Below the pieces are notes generated by a model that was given only the letters and a program-made list of their open reading frames with translations, did no database searches and had not been told where the DNA came from. 52,737 nt of DNA. Source: Prevotella merdae. GTDB lineage: Bacteria > Bacteroidota > Bacteroidia > Bacteroidales > Bacteroidaceae. Location: the NCBI RefSeq assembly GCF_900290275.1, contig NZ_LT985324.1:1-52737 (forward strand), given 5' to 3'. This document shows positions 45,499 through 52,737 of the stretch, piece by piece (position 1 is the first letter of the stretch; every line of letters starts with the position of its first letter). The translations under genes were made by a program, and so were the position numbers.

Positions 45499-46200
45499 AT
45501 GATTTATTCAAAAGAAGTAGACAACATGTGCGTTGTCGCAAAGGGTCCAAACCACGGACCGGCTCCAATTCCTGAAGAGGGAAAATGGATTTATGCCAAG
45601 GAGATTAAGGATATTTCTGGTTATACTCACGGTGTGGGTTGGTGTGCTCCTCAGCAGGGTGCCTGCAAGCTGTCTTTGAACGTAAAGGACGGCGTTATCC
45701 AGGAGGCTCTTGTTGAGACTATCGGTTGCACCGGTATGACTCACTCAGCAGCTATGGCTTCTGAGATTCTCCCAGGTAAGACAATCCTTGAGGCTCTGAA
45801 TACCGACCTTGTTTGCGACGCTATCAACACAGCTATGCGCGAGCTCTTCCTCCAGATTGTTTACGGACGTACACAGAGCGCATTCTCTGAGGGTGGTCTT
45901 GTAATCGGTGCTGGTCTTGAGGACCTTGGCAAGGGTCTTCGCTCACAGACAGGTACTCTCTACGGTACTGTAGCTAAGGGTACACGCTACTTGGAGCTGA
46001 CAGAGGGCTACATCACAAAGCAGTTCCTCGACAAGGACAATCAGGTTTGCGGTTATGAGTATGTTCACCTCGGCAAGATGATGGAAGCTATCAAGAACGG
46101 TATGGACGCTAACGAGGCTGTGAAGAAGTTCACTGGCTCTTATGGTCGTACAACTGCCGAGCAGGGTGTTGTTAAAGCAATTGATCCACGTAAAGAATAA
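45499..46200 (+). CDS. Iron-sulfur scaffold-like protein (NifU N-terminal-like)
   Basis: A 233-residue soluble protein. Cysteines in GVGWCAPQQGACKLSLNVKD and VETIGCTGMTHSAAMASE are placed as in the IscU/NifU scaffold fold, followed by a helical second half. It is encoded 17 bp before the GGGtGRT gene, and this pair recurs in anaerobes of this group. A role in building or carrying an Fe-S cluster is likely, but the partner reaction is not known. The codons are strongly biased like those of highly expressed genes. Confidence 0.8.
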   Translation: MIYSKEVDNMCVVAKGPNHGPAPIPEEGKWIYAKEIKDISGYTHGVGWCAPQQGACKLSLNVKDGVIQEALVETIGCTGMTHSAAMASEILPGKTILEALNTDLVCDAINTAMRELFLQIVYGRTQSAFSEGGLVIGAGLEDLGKGLRSQTGTLYGTVAKGTRYLELTEGYITKQFLDKDNQVCGYEYVHLGKMMEAIKNGMDANEAVKKFTGSYGRTTAEQGVVKAIDPRKE

Positions 46201-46217
46201 TAAGGAGATACACAACT

Positions 46218-47231
46218 ATGATTAGAAAAGTAAGTTACGAAAGTCAGGAGCGCCGCGAGGCTCAGGTTCTTGCCGCTCTCAACGCTGAGGGAATCAAGAG
46301 CCTTGAAGAGGCTAACGAGATTTGCGAAGCAGCTGGTGTTGATCCTTATCAGATGTGTGAGGACACACAGCGTATCTGCTTCGAGAACGCAAAGTGGGCA
46401 TACGTTGCAGGTGCAGCCATCGCTATCAAGCGTGGCGTTAAGACAGCTGCCGACGCTGCCGAGGCTATCGGCGTAGGTTTGCAGGCATTCTGCATCCCTG
46501 GTTCTGTAGCCGACGACCGTAAGGTTGGTCTTGGTCACGGTAATCTTGCAGCCCGTCTTCTTCGCGAGGAGACACAGTGCTTCGCTTTCTTGGCAGGTCA
46601 CGAGTCGTTCGCTGCTGCTGAGGGTGCTATCAAGATTGCTGAGATGGCTAACAAGGTTCGCAAGAACCCATTGCGCGTTATCCTCAACGGTCTTGGCAAG
46701 GATGCTGCTCAGATCATCAGCCGCATCAACGGTTTCACATATGTTAAGACAGAGTTCGACTACTACACAGGCGAGCTGAAGGTAGTAGACCGCATCGCTT
46801 ACTCAGACGGTCCCCGTGCTAAGGTTAACTGCTACGGTGCCAACGACGTTCGCGAGGGTGTAGCAATCAACTGGAGCGAGGACGTAGACGTATCAATCAC
46901 TGGTAACTCTACCAACCCAACACGTTTCCAGCACCCAGTAGCTGGTACATACAAGAAGGAGCGTATCCTCGCTGGCAAGCCTTACTTCTCTGTAGCTTCA
47001 GGTGGTGGTACAGGCCGTACATTGCACCCAGACAACATGGCTGCAGGTCCTGCTTCTTACGGTATGACTGATACTCTCGGCCGTATGCACTCTGACGCTC
47101 AGTTCGCAGGTTCTTCTTCAGTTCCTGCTCACGTAGAGATGATGGGCTTCCTCGGTATGGGTAACAACCCGATGGTAGGTGCTTCTGTAGCTATCGCCGT
47201 GGCTATCGACCTCGCCCTCAACAAGAAGTAA
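46218..47231 (+). CDS. GGGtGRT protein, function unknown
   Basis: A 337-residue protein named for the motif GGGTGRT, here at residues 262-268 in VASGGGTGRTLHPDNMAAG. The N-terminal part is helical, with cysteines in EICEAAGVDPYQMCEDTQRI. The centre has an alpha/beta look (LGHGNLAARLLREETQCFAF). The glycine-rich motif suggests nucleotide or cofactor binding. It is co-transcribed with the NifU-like scaffold protein. The codon bias indicates high expression. I know no established biochemical role. Confidence 0.85.
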   Translation: MIRKVSYESQERREAQVLAALNAEGIKSLEEANEICEAAGVDPYQMCEDTQRICFENAKWAYVAGAAIAIKRGVKTAADAAEAIGVGLQAFCIPGSVADDRKVGLGHGNLAARLLREETQCFAFLAGHESFAAAEGAIKIAEMANKVRKNPLRVILNGLGKDAAQIISRINGFTYVKTEFDYYTGELKVVDRIAYSDGPRAKVNCYGANDVREGVAINWSEDVDVSITGNSTNPTRFQHPVAGTYKKERILAGKPYFSVASGGGTGRTLHPDNMAAGPASYGMTDTLGRMHSDAQFAGSSSVPAHVEMMGFLGMGNNPMVGASVAIAVAIDLALNKK

Positions 47232-47262
47232 TTATCTGACTGTCAGATATTTATATAGAATT

Positions 47263-47301
47263 ATCCTCCATAGTCCTTGTAGTGATTATGGAGGATTTTT
47301 T
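47263..47301 (+). terminator. Terminator of the NifU-like/GGGtGRT operon
   Basis: atcctccata (47263-47272) and tatggaggat (47287-47296) form a perfect 10-bp stem followed by a T run. Confidence 0.9.
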
Positions 47302-47446
47302 GTGTCTGTATGCCTGTTGAAACTTGGCTTTTATAAGTGGGTTGAGCTTGAATTTATGGCAAATAAACCTTGTAAAAAAGAGTCTTTAACAGGTTGCATG
47401 GAGACACTAAAACACCCCATTTTATCGCTTTTTCGTGGTACATACT

Positions 47447-47481
47447 GATGCCACTTTTGGGTGTCTGTAAAAAGTGGCATC
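47447..47481. repeat. Inverted repeat upstream of the integrase, possible control or att-related site
   Basis: gatgccactttt (47447-47458) and aaaagtggcatc (47470-47481) are perfect 12-bp complements with an 11-nt loop, 65 bp before the integrase start. It marks the junction between core genes and the accessory island. No duplicate copy was found at the right end. Confidence 0.5.
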
Positions 47482-47545
47482 ACAACATGGGATAAACCAT
47501 TGTATATTAAGTAGATAAGTCTTCAAAAAATTTGTTTAAGAAGCA

Positions 47546-48613
47546 ATGGAAAAGCATTGTACATCGGTCTATTTCATGGTAAAGAAAACCAGAAAAGACA
47601 AAAATGGATTATCCCCTATTGTAGCTTACATCAGCGTTAATGCCGTGCGTGTATCTTATTACACAGGCAAAAAGATTAAAGTATCTGACTGGGACGATGA
47701 AAAGCAGTTGGTTCGTGGCAGAAGTGAAGAGGCTAAACAGCTAAACGAGTATCTGTATCAGCTCCGCAACAAAATCTTTCAAAAGGAGATTGAGTTGATG
47801 GAAAAAGGTTTTATGATTACTGCCAACCTACTGAAAGAAGCAGTAAACGACCATGTGGATGCCATAAACCAAAAGACATTGTTGGATGTGTTCAAAGACT
47901 TTCAAGCGATGCGCAAACCACTTGTCGGTAAGAAAATCTCCCAGGACACCTACGAAGCCAATGAACTTACAGGTCGTTATATCAAGGAGTTTATGGGGGC
48001 TAAGTATCATCGTGAGGATATTTACTTGCACGAGGTAAAGTTGGGCTTTATACAGGGCTTTCATACCTATCTGCTTACGGAGAAGAACAACTGCCAAAAT
48101 TCATGTTCAAAACATCTGAAGTTCTTGAAGCAGTTGATGAACATAGCCGTGGCAAATGGATATATCCAGTTCAATCCACTTAATATATATAAGGTGGAGC
48201 GTGAGCATGTAGATATAGACTATCTTGACGATGTGGAGTTGCGTAAGATTATCAATTTCACTACTCCTATCAAGCGTTTTGAGCGTACACGAGACGCTTT
48301 CCTTTTCGGTTGTTTCACAGGTCTTGCCTATATCGACATCAAGACATTGCGTAAAGAACATTTTGAGACAGATGACGAGGGGCGTATCTGGATTAAGAAG
48401 AAACGCATAAAGACAGGTGTTCTCTCACGCATCCCTCTCCTTCCTATGGCAAAACTCTTGTTGGATAAATACAACGACCCAAACAGTGATATTGTTATGC
48501 CTATTCAGGATAGTACAGATGTGAACGAGAACCTAAAAGACATAGCTACATTGTGTGGCATAAACAAGCGAGTGACTTTCCACACAAGGAGTCACAACAA
48601 AATCTTTTATTGA
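47546..48613 (+). pseudogene. Truncated tyrosine-type site-specific integrase
   Basis: 355 residues of a Bacteroidetes-type integrase. It has the Arm/core-binding N-terminus (VYFMVKKTRKDKNGLSPIVA) and a catalytic domain start FLFGCFTGLAYIDIKTL, in which the first arginine is replaced as in the IntDOT group. A beta-hairpin lysine (KTGVLSRIPLLP) is present. The frame ends right at FHTRSHNKIFY, where a functional enzyme would read HxxRH and continue ~50 residues to the nucleophile tyrosine. That tyrosine region is absent downstream, so the protein cannot recombine DNA. Confidence 0.88.
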
Positions 48614-48977
48614 TTGAATATCAACGAATTAAGTATTTAAAAGAATGTAACTGCTAACGATTTAGAAACGAGCTATATTCTTTTTCTTTCACAACTTTGC
48701 AATATACAAAGAACGCTTTGTTTACGAATGCAAAGATAAATCTAAAATCTGAGAAACTATCTTTTTTGCTCTTAATTTACATATTTTTAAGAGGTGAACA
48801 TTGATTGTCTATCTCTTTTGTAAATTACGACATTGCTTTCAAGTCAAGACCTAAAAACAGAACCATAAAGTTTCAAAAATAAGCATAAAAAGTGGGATTT
48901 GTAGCATCTTCGACTAAAATCACCTTATAAAATGCTAAAATTTTGCCTATTTATGATAGATTATCGCAATAAATTAT
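48614..48977. other. AT-rich non-coding stretch after the integrase remnant
   Basis: No gene is seen. It holds an orphan minus-strand TATCTTTG word (48731-48738), which would fire back into the integrase, and probably marks the deletion that removed the integrase 3' end. Confidence 0.45.
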
Positions 48978-48985
48978 TATTTTTG
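48978..48985 (+). promoter_or_regulatory. -7 element for the XRE regulator
   Basis: TATTTTTG fits TAnnTTTG. Its position excludes the ATG at 48987 as a normal start and favours the one at 49008. Confidence 0.5.
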
Positions 48986-49007
48986 TATGGTAAAATGCAA
49001 TAAAAAT

Positions 49008-49220
49008 ATGAAGTTAAATCGCATAAAGGCAGTTTTAGAGGAGAAAGGAATAAGCCAAACTTGGCTTTCCAAGAAAATGGGCAAGAGTTTTAGTACGGTC
49101 AATGCCTATGTGTGCAATCGTACCCAACCCAACCTTACAGCGCTTCTTGAAATTGCACAGATATTGTCTGTGGATATGAAGGAACTTATCTCAGACGCGA
49201 AAGAACGTAGTACTAAATAA
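49008..49220 (+). CDS. XRE-family helix-turn-helix regulator
   Basis: A 70-residue Cro/CI-type DNA-binding protein from this start. RIKAVLEEKGISQTWLSKKM, then GKSFSTVNAYVCNRTQPNLT, form the five-helix domain. An ATG seven codons earlier is too close to the promoter. It lies 13 bp before an HsdM fragment; in Bacteroidetes such regulators often head type I restriction-modification operons, so this is probably the former regulator of that system. Confidence 0.9.
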   Translation: MKLNRIKAVLEEKGISQTWLSKKMGKSFSTVNAYVCNRTQPNLTALLEIAQILSVDMKELISDAKERSTK

Positions 49221-49233
49221 AAGACAAGACATA

Positions 49234-49494
49234 ATGGAACAGTCACAATATAACTTTTTGTTCTCGTTCATCTGGAACATAGCCAATGATGTACTTGTGA
49301 ACGCTTTCAACAAAGGCGATTACAAGAAGGTCATTCTGCCTATGTTGGTGTTGCGCCGCATTGACGTGCTGCTTGAACCGACAAAGGATGCAGTTATACA
49401 GATGAAAGAACAACTTGACAACAAGAGCTTCCAAAATGCCATCAATGAAAGAGTTTTCCAACAAGTGTATAGCAAAGTATCACAAGGACTATAA
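49234..49494 (+). pseudogene. hsdM: N-terminal fragment of a type I methyltransferase (HsdM)
   Basis: 86 residues match the helical HsdM_N region: FIWNIANDVLVNAFNKGDYK, then ILPMLVLRRIDVLLEPTKDA. The frame stops after QQVYSKVSQGL, before any catalytic NPPF motif. A full HsdM is about 500 residues or more, and no hsdS or hsdR is present. The restriction system has therefore been deleted, leaving only the regulator and this stub. Confidence 0.85.
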
Positions 49495-49521
49495 AACAAG
49501 AAAAAAATGAGCAAGACTATT

Positions 49522-49917
49522 ATGAAATATTTATTGGCTTTATGCCTTATATGTAATGTTGGCAATGTGTTTGCACAACATCGTTATTATTGCGAGGTAA
49601 AGGGTATTGAGAAAGACCTTTCTTCTGGTCTAAAAATCATATTCGATTTCGGCACAAAGGCATCATATAACATTTGGGGAGATCTCAGCAGCAAATTGAA
49701 ATTTGTGGACGAAAATGGTGAAGAAATCAAATTTAACAGCATGGTCGATGCCGCAAATTACATGGTTGATAAGGGGTGGAAATTCCAACAAGCCTATTCT
49801 TCTGCTTATGGCGGAAAACCTATAATACATTGGATTTTCTACAAAGATGCCGAAAATATGGATAAAGCCAGAGAAGGAATTATGACTAAGACGGAATATC
49901 AGAAACTAAAGAAGTGA
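49522..49917 (+). CDS. Small secreted protein, unknown
   Basis: 131 residues from this ATG, opening with a clean signal peptide (KYLLALCLICNVGNVFAQ). The mature ~110 residues are beta-rich with aromatic residues (YYCEVKGIEKDLSSG ... WKFQQAYSSAYGGKP). An ATG five codons earlier only lengthens the signal. No family is recognised. It starts the row of four closely packed genes after the HsdM stub (next gene 4 bp downstream), so it is co-transcribed with them. Confidence 0.75.
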   Translation: MKYLLALCLICNVGNVFAQHRYYCEVKGIEKDLSSGLKIIFDFGTKASYNIWGDLSSKLKFVDENGEEIKFNSMVDAANYMVDKGWKFQQAYSSAYGGKPIIHWIFYKDAENMDKAREGIMTKTEYQKLKK

Positions 49918-49921
49918 AGCT

Positions 49922-50611
49922 ATGACAGAAGAAGAAAAGAAAACGTTGGTTGATGCGGTGAATTGCAAATATCCACATCAGAACCTAACGGAGATTTATT
50001 ACAATATAGGTAGAGCATTGCCTTTTACTGCCCAAAGATTCCCTGACGGAAGAGTTTCAGACTGGTATCGTAATCAGTATGTAGAGGTTGTACGAGTAGA
50101 ACCACATGGAAGAGGTGGTAAGTTTGGAAATGTATTTGGTTTTTATTACCGTAATGGTGAAAGAGCTGATGCTTATGAGAATGACCCAGAACACAGTTGG
50201 TGTACAAAGGATGATACCGAACCGCAACCAATACCATGTTGTGGATGTGGCTCATGGATGTTGTTGGACATCATCGGTGAGAAGACAACAGAATCTGTTA
50301 AGGTTCTCGGTCTTGATGACAAGATTGGCTTTGGTAAATATAAGGATATGACTTTGAAAGAGGTCATCATTAAGGATTGGCAGTATGTCAAATGGGCGAT
50401 TATAGATTCCCAACACTTATATACCGATGTCGATAAGGTATTGGAATATCATATGGAGAATAGACCAACACTTGGTCCTAATGATATAATGAGCTTCGGG
50501 AAATACAAGGGAAAGTCCATTGAGGAGGTTTGCAAAACAGACCGACAATACCTTATATGGCTTTCACAAAACAACGATTCTTTCAATCTTGATTGGGAGA
50601 AATTCAAGTAA
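49922..50611 (+). CDS. Cytoplasmic protein with two DUF3820-like motifs
   Basis: A 229-residue protein with no signal peptide. The C-terminal half has two copies of a short unit, FGKYKDMTLKEVIIKDWQYV and FGKYKGKSIEEVCKTDRQYL, which resemble DUF3820 and the extra domain of some exonuclease X/DnaQ-type proteins. The N-terminal half has a CCGCGSW cluster that may bind metal. No catalytic nuclease motif is seen. It sits between secreted proteins in the island and could be an immunity or nucleic-acid-binding factor; this is inference. Confidence 0.65.
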   Translation: MTEEEKKTLVDAVNCKYPHQNLTEIYYNIGRALPFTAQRFPDGRVSDWYRNQYVEVVRVEPHGRGGKFGNVFGFYYRNGERADAYENDPEHSWCTKDDTEPQPIPCCGCGSWMLLDIIGEKTTESVKVLGLDDKIGFGKYKDMTLKEVIIKDWQYVKWAIIDSQHLYTDVDKVLEYHMENRPTLGPNDIMSFGKYKGKSIEEVCKTDRQYLIWLSQNNDSFNLDWEKFK

Positions 50612-50629
50612 TCAAATTATAATGTAGCT

Positions 50630-51838
50630 ATGAAGAGATTTATGTTAATATTTTGCTCCCTGCTTATAGCATTCGGAGCAACAGCACAAAGTAAGTTAGG
50701 TTCGCAAACTCCTAAGAAATCTATATTCATTACATCAATACTTTTGGTATTGATGACCCTAGTTTCATGTTCTGTCGGATATAAAAACGATGGTAAGGAG
50801 GTAACATGGAATACGTGGAATGAAGGAAGCGGTTATACTTCAAGTCATGTTGATGCAGACCCAAAGACTTTTGAAATACTGAATGATGATTATGGTCGAG
50901 ACAAGAAACACGCATTCTACGAGGGCGATATTATCAATGGTGCCGATGGCGGCTCGTTCCGTGTGCTTACCAAATCGTATGCAGCAGACAATACGCATGT
51001 ATATGTTTCCGGTAAATTGATAGAAAAGGCGCATCCGGCAACATTCAAAGTGCATTCCTACTATTTTGCAGAAGATGCCAACGATTTTTATTGGGATGGG
51101 AAAGCACTGAACGTAAGAGATAAATCGACATTCAAAATCTTAGGCAGTTCAGATTCTTGGGAAACTCATTGGGCAAAAGACAAATACAATGGATACTACC
51201 TTGCAGGAGGTGTGATTACAGATATCGATTACGAGACTTTCCACCCGATTGAAGCAAAGACTCCGGACCAATCAGGAGACTATGCCGCTGACAAGCACAA
51301 AGTGTTTTTCAGGGACAAGGAGGTTCCCGGTGCTGACCCTGCGACGTTCAAGGAAGTGGACTTCTATATAGGGCAAGACAAGCACAGGGCTTACAATAAA
51401 GGGATTCCAACCCAAATAAAAGATTATTCCAAACTCACCGAAGTAGGCAGTTTGATGTATTCCGACGGAACAAATATCTACGATTCCCATTTTAATATCC
51501 TTCCTAAAGCCGATGTCGCGACTTTCGAGCATATTTCCGACAACTGGTACAAGGATAAATCGCATGTCTGGTGGAGTTCCCAATTAGTTGCCGGGGCAAA
51601 TCCCGAAACTTTCCAGCCTGTGTCCGAGGGAGGTTTCGGGGGAGATTTCAACTATGGGAAAGATGACAAACATGTGTTTTGGAACGACTCCATCATTCAA
51701 GGTGCTGACCCCGGAAGTTTTGAGAAGATGACATTCCCGGACGGCGACAGTTGGACGGTGTTCGACCGCAACCGAATATATGAAGGCAAGGATTCTCCCA
51801 AACTGCGTGAATATCTGAAAAAGAAATATGGAAAATGA
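50630..51838 (+). CDS. DKNYY-repeat protein with tandem export signals
   Basis: A 402-residue protein of DKNYY-type repeats (for example YAEDANDFYWDGKAL-like and DKHKVFFRDKEVPGADPATF units) over about 70-390. The N-terminus is odd. Residues 1-20 form one complete signal peptide (ending FGATAQ), and residues 29-47 form a second, lipoprotein signal (SIFITSILLVLMTLVSC, C47). This looks like a 5' fusion in which a foreign signal was added in front of an older lipoprotein start. The stop overlaps the start of the next gene (ATGA). Function unknown. Confidence 0.8.
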   Translation: MKRFMLIFCSLLIAFGATAQSKLGSQTPKKSIFITSILLVLMTLVSCSVGYKNDGKEVTWNTWNEGSGYTSSHVDADPKTFEILNDDYGRDKKHAFYEGDIINGADGGSFRVLTKSYAADNTHVYVSGKLIEKAHPATFKVHSYYFAEDANDFYWDGKALNVRDKSTFKILGSSDSWETHWAKDKYNGYYLAGGVITDIDYETFHPIEAKTPDQSGDYAADKHKVFFRDKEVPGADPATFKEVDFYIGQDKHRAYNKGIPTQIKDYSKLTEVGSLMYSDGTNIYDSHFNILPKADVATFEHISDNWYKDKSHVWWSSQLVAGANPETFQPVSEGGFGGDFNYGKDDKHVFWNDSIIQGADPGSFEKMTFPDGDSWTVFDRNRIYEGKDSPKLREYLKKKYGK

Positions 51839-52398
51839 GTATGGAAATCATGCTGCGCTATATAGTCGGAATCGCTATTGCTTATGGCATAGGCAAATGG
51901 ATATATCAGTCGATACGTTCACGGTCGATTGACTATTTTTTATTGGCGATTATCGCGCTTATGGGTGCAGTTTTATGGCTTTCAAGAGGGTTTCTTATCT
52001 CCAACCGTGTATATGATTTCTTGATGATTGTCGTATGGCTTGTTGCTGTCGGTTGTTTTATCATTTCCCGAAAATCCCAATATGGCAAGTATTTGAAATT
52101 TGCTACTGTTGGCGGTCTTTCTACTTTTCTTGTGCTTTTTGTCTATTGGAATGTAAAAGCGGAGTCTATCAAACCGATAACATTGACAACTCAGCTGAGG
52201 GGATATTCAACAAGTAGAATAGTTGAGGTATGTTTCCGTTATAACGAAACTCCATTTTGGAGAAGTTACAATCTCAACCAATACCCAAATGTAAAGCTAC
52301 TCCCTGAACAGTACGATGTAAGGGTGACAATCAAACCTATCTCGGCCAATGTTGCCAAACTTGAATCAATAACGCTAATTCAAAAAAACAGAAAATGA
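51835..52398 (+). CDS. Four-helix membrane protein, unknown
   Basis: 187 residues with four predicted membrane helices: YIVGIAIAYGIGKWIY, FLLAIIALMGAVLWLS, FLMIVVWLVAVGCFII and FATVGGLSTFLVLFVYW. These are followed by a ~70-residue soluble beta-rich tail. Its start codon overlaps the stop of the DKNYY gene, implying translational coupling. No family is recognised. Pairing of a membrane protein with a surface repeat protein hints at a joint envelope function. Confidence 0.75.
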   Translation: MSMEIMLRYIVGIAIAYGIGKWIYQSIRSRSIDYFLLAIIALMGAVLWLSRGFLISNRVYDFLMIVVWLVAVGCFIISRKSQYGKYLKFATVGGLSTFLVLFVYWNVKAESIKPITLTTQLRGYSTSRIVEVCFRYNETPFWRSYNLNQYPNVKLLPEQYDVRVTIKPISANVAKLESITLIQKNRK

Positions 52399-52481
52399 AG
52401 CAGTGGTAGAAAATTCGGGGGTTACATCTTTTAAACAAGCGTTTCTGATACAGCGTTAAGCCAATCAGATTATTTCTATTT

Positions 52482-52521
52482 TGTGTTCAGTCGCATATAT
52501 AGAGAGATGCGACTGAACACA
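52482..52521. repeat. Perfect 15-bp inverted repeat
   Basis: tgtgttcagtcgcat (52482-52496) and atgcgactgaacaca (52507-52521) are perfect complements with a 10-nt loop. No T run follows on either strand. It may end the cargo operon or be related to the adjacent mobile element. Confidence 0.7.
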
Positions 52522-52579
52522 TAAGAGAATCACTTGAGCTAAAACCAATTGAATATGATAATGTATTAAACTTCGCATT

Positions 52580-52636
52580 ATGAAAAAAATTATTATAGCA
52601 ACTCACTACTGTCCAAAGAAATTTTCCCATAAGGTC
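52580..52636 (+). pseudogene. Possible interrupted gene start
   Basis: An ATG at 52580 opens MKKIIIATHYCPKKF and ends after 18 codons. The first seven residues look like the beginning of a signal peptide; the rest is the antisense of the minus-strand gene end at 52606-52608. A secreted-protein gene cut by an insertion is one reading. Weak. Confidence 0.2.
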
Positions 52637-52737
52637 AACTGACCATCATCGGAGTCATTCTGAGGACGTTTGGGCTTAACAAATAGCTCACCTAAAGGTT
52701 TCCTTTCAAAGAGGACTTTACCAATGGCAGCAGATAA
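52606..52737 (-). CDS. Partial CDS, C-terminal 43 residues, possibly a transposase
   Basis: The minus-strand frame is open from the right edge to the stop at 52606-52608. The visible tail includes KPLGELFVKPKRPQNDSDDG and ends LTLWENFFGQ. An acidic linker followed by an aromatic end and its location at the island edge suggest an insertion-sequence transposase, but I cannot name the family from 43 residues. Confidence 0.4.
   Translation of the reverse strand, partial: LSAAIGKVLFERKPLGELFVKPKRPQNDSDDGQLTLWENFFGQ

Noticed and set aside
49234..49494. Intact small antitoxin-like protein after the XRE gene
   Set aside because: The residues match the N-terminal helical domain of HsdM closely, so it is a truncated methyltransferase and not a toxin-antitoxin partner.

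Overview
The window looks like chromosome from a member of the Bacteroidales, most probably Prevotellaceae (Prevotella or Segatella). The grounds are two SusC/SusD pairs, proteins with C-terminal tails of the Por/type IX secretion kind, a lone groES-groEL operon, the GGGtGRT gene pair, integrases of the Bacteroidetes type, and repeated -7 promoter elements of the form TAnnTTTG in place of classical -10/-35 boxes and Shine-Dalgarno sites. No rRNA or tRNA gene was recognised.

Layout. 1-8.9 kb: edge of an unknown gene, an AraC-type regulator, a two-gene ATPase + DUF4435/TOPRIM module resembling the PARIS defence architecture, a 22-bp tandem array, an HD-type tRNA nucleotidyltransferase and purL. 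9-12.4 kb: two half-size chromate transporter proteins and convergent groES-groEL. 12.6-14.6 kb: a group II intron with its maturase, ending 15 bp from the stop codon of the next gene. 14.6-20.3 kb (minus strand): a large secreted YD-repeat-like protein, a stand-alone LuxR-type HTH protein, a NarL-type response regulator and a TPR histidine kinase. 20.3-21.1 kb: gene-free, with a strong candidate for a ~195-nt small RNA that has its own promoter and terminator. 21-26.2 kb: M1-like peptidase, EamA exporter, nitroreductase and exonuclease VII (xseAB). 26.3-31.6 kb: a second 22-bp tandem array, a secreted GH13 alpha-amylase with starch-binding modules, ilvE and rpsO. 32-45.3 kb: two SusC/SusD loci separated by a graveyard of remnants (an HU-like protein, DUF3987, an NhaC antiporter with its middle deleted) and by a YhcH/YiaL-family gene, then a secreted protein whose natural start is out of frame by one A. 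45.5-47.2 kb: a NifU-like scaffold protein plus GGGtGRT protein. 47.5-52.7 kb: an accessory island with a truncated tyrosine integrase, an XRE regulator, an HsdM fragment, four orphan cargo genes (secreted, DUF3820-like, DKNYY, membrane) and the end of a possible transposase.

How the genes work together. Housekeeping genes (purL, groESL, xseAB, ilvE, rpsO, tRNA nucleotidyltransferase) alternate with surface nutrient-acquisition genes and mobile debris. The 14.6-20.3 kb block reads as a signalling cassette that may control the adjacent secreted protein. The amylase and the SusCD pairs fit a polysaccharide-degrading gut or oral lifestyle, although neither SusCD pair has a glycosidase beside it. 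The best candidates for undescribed biology are the small RNA near 20.6 kb, the PARIS-like pair, the rpsO promoter palindrome, the GGGtGRT pair and the island cargo.

Limits: all calls come from reading sequence by eye, without database searches. Promoters are motif matches only.
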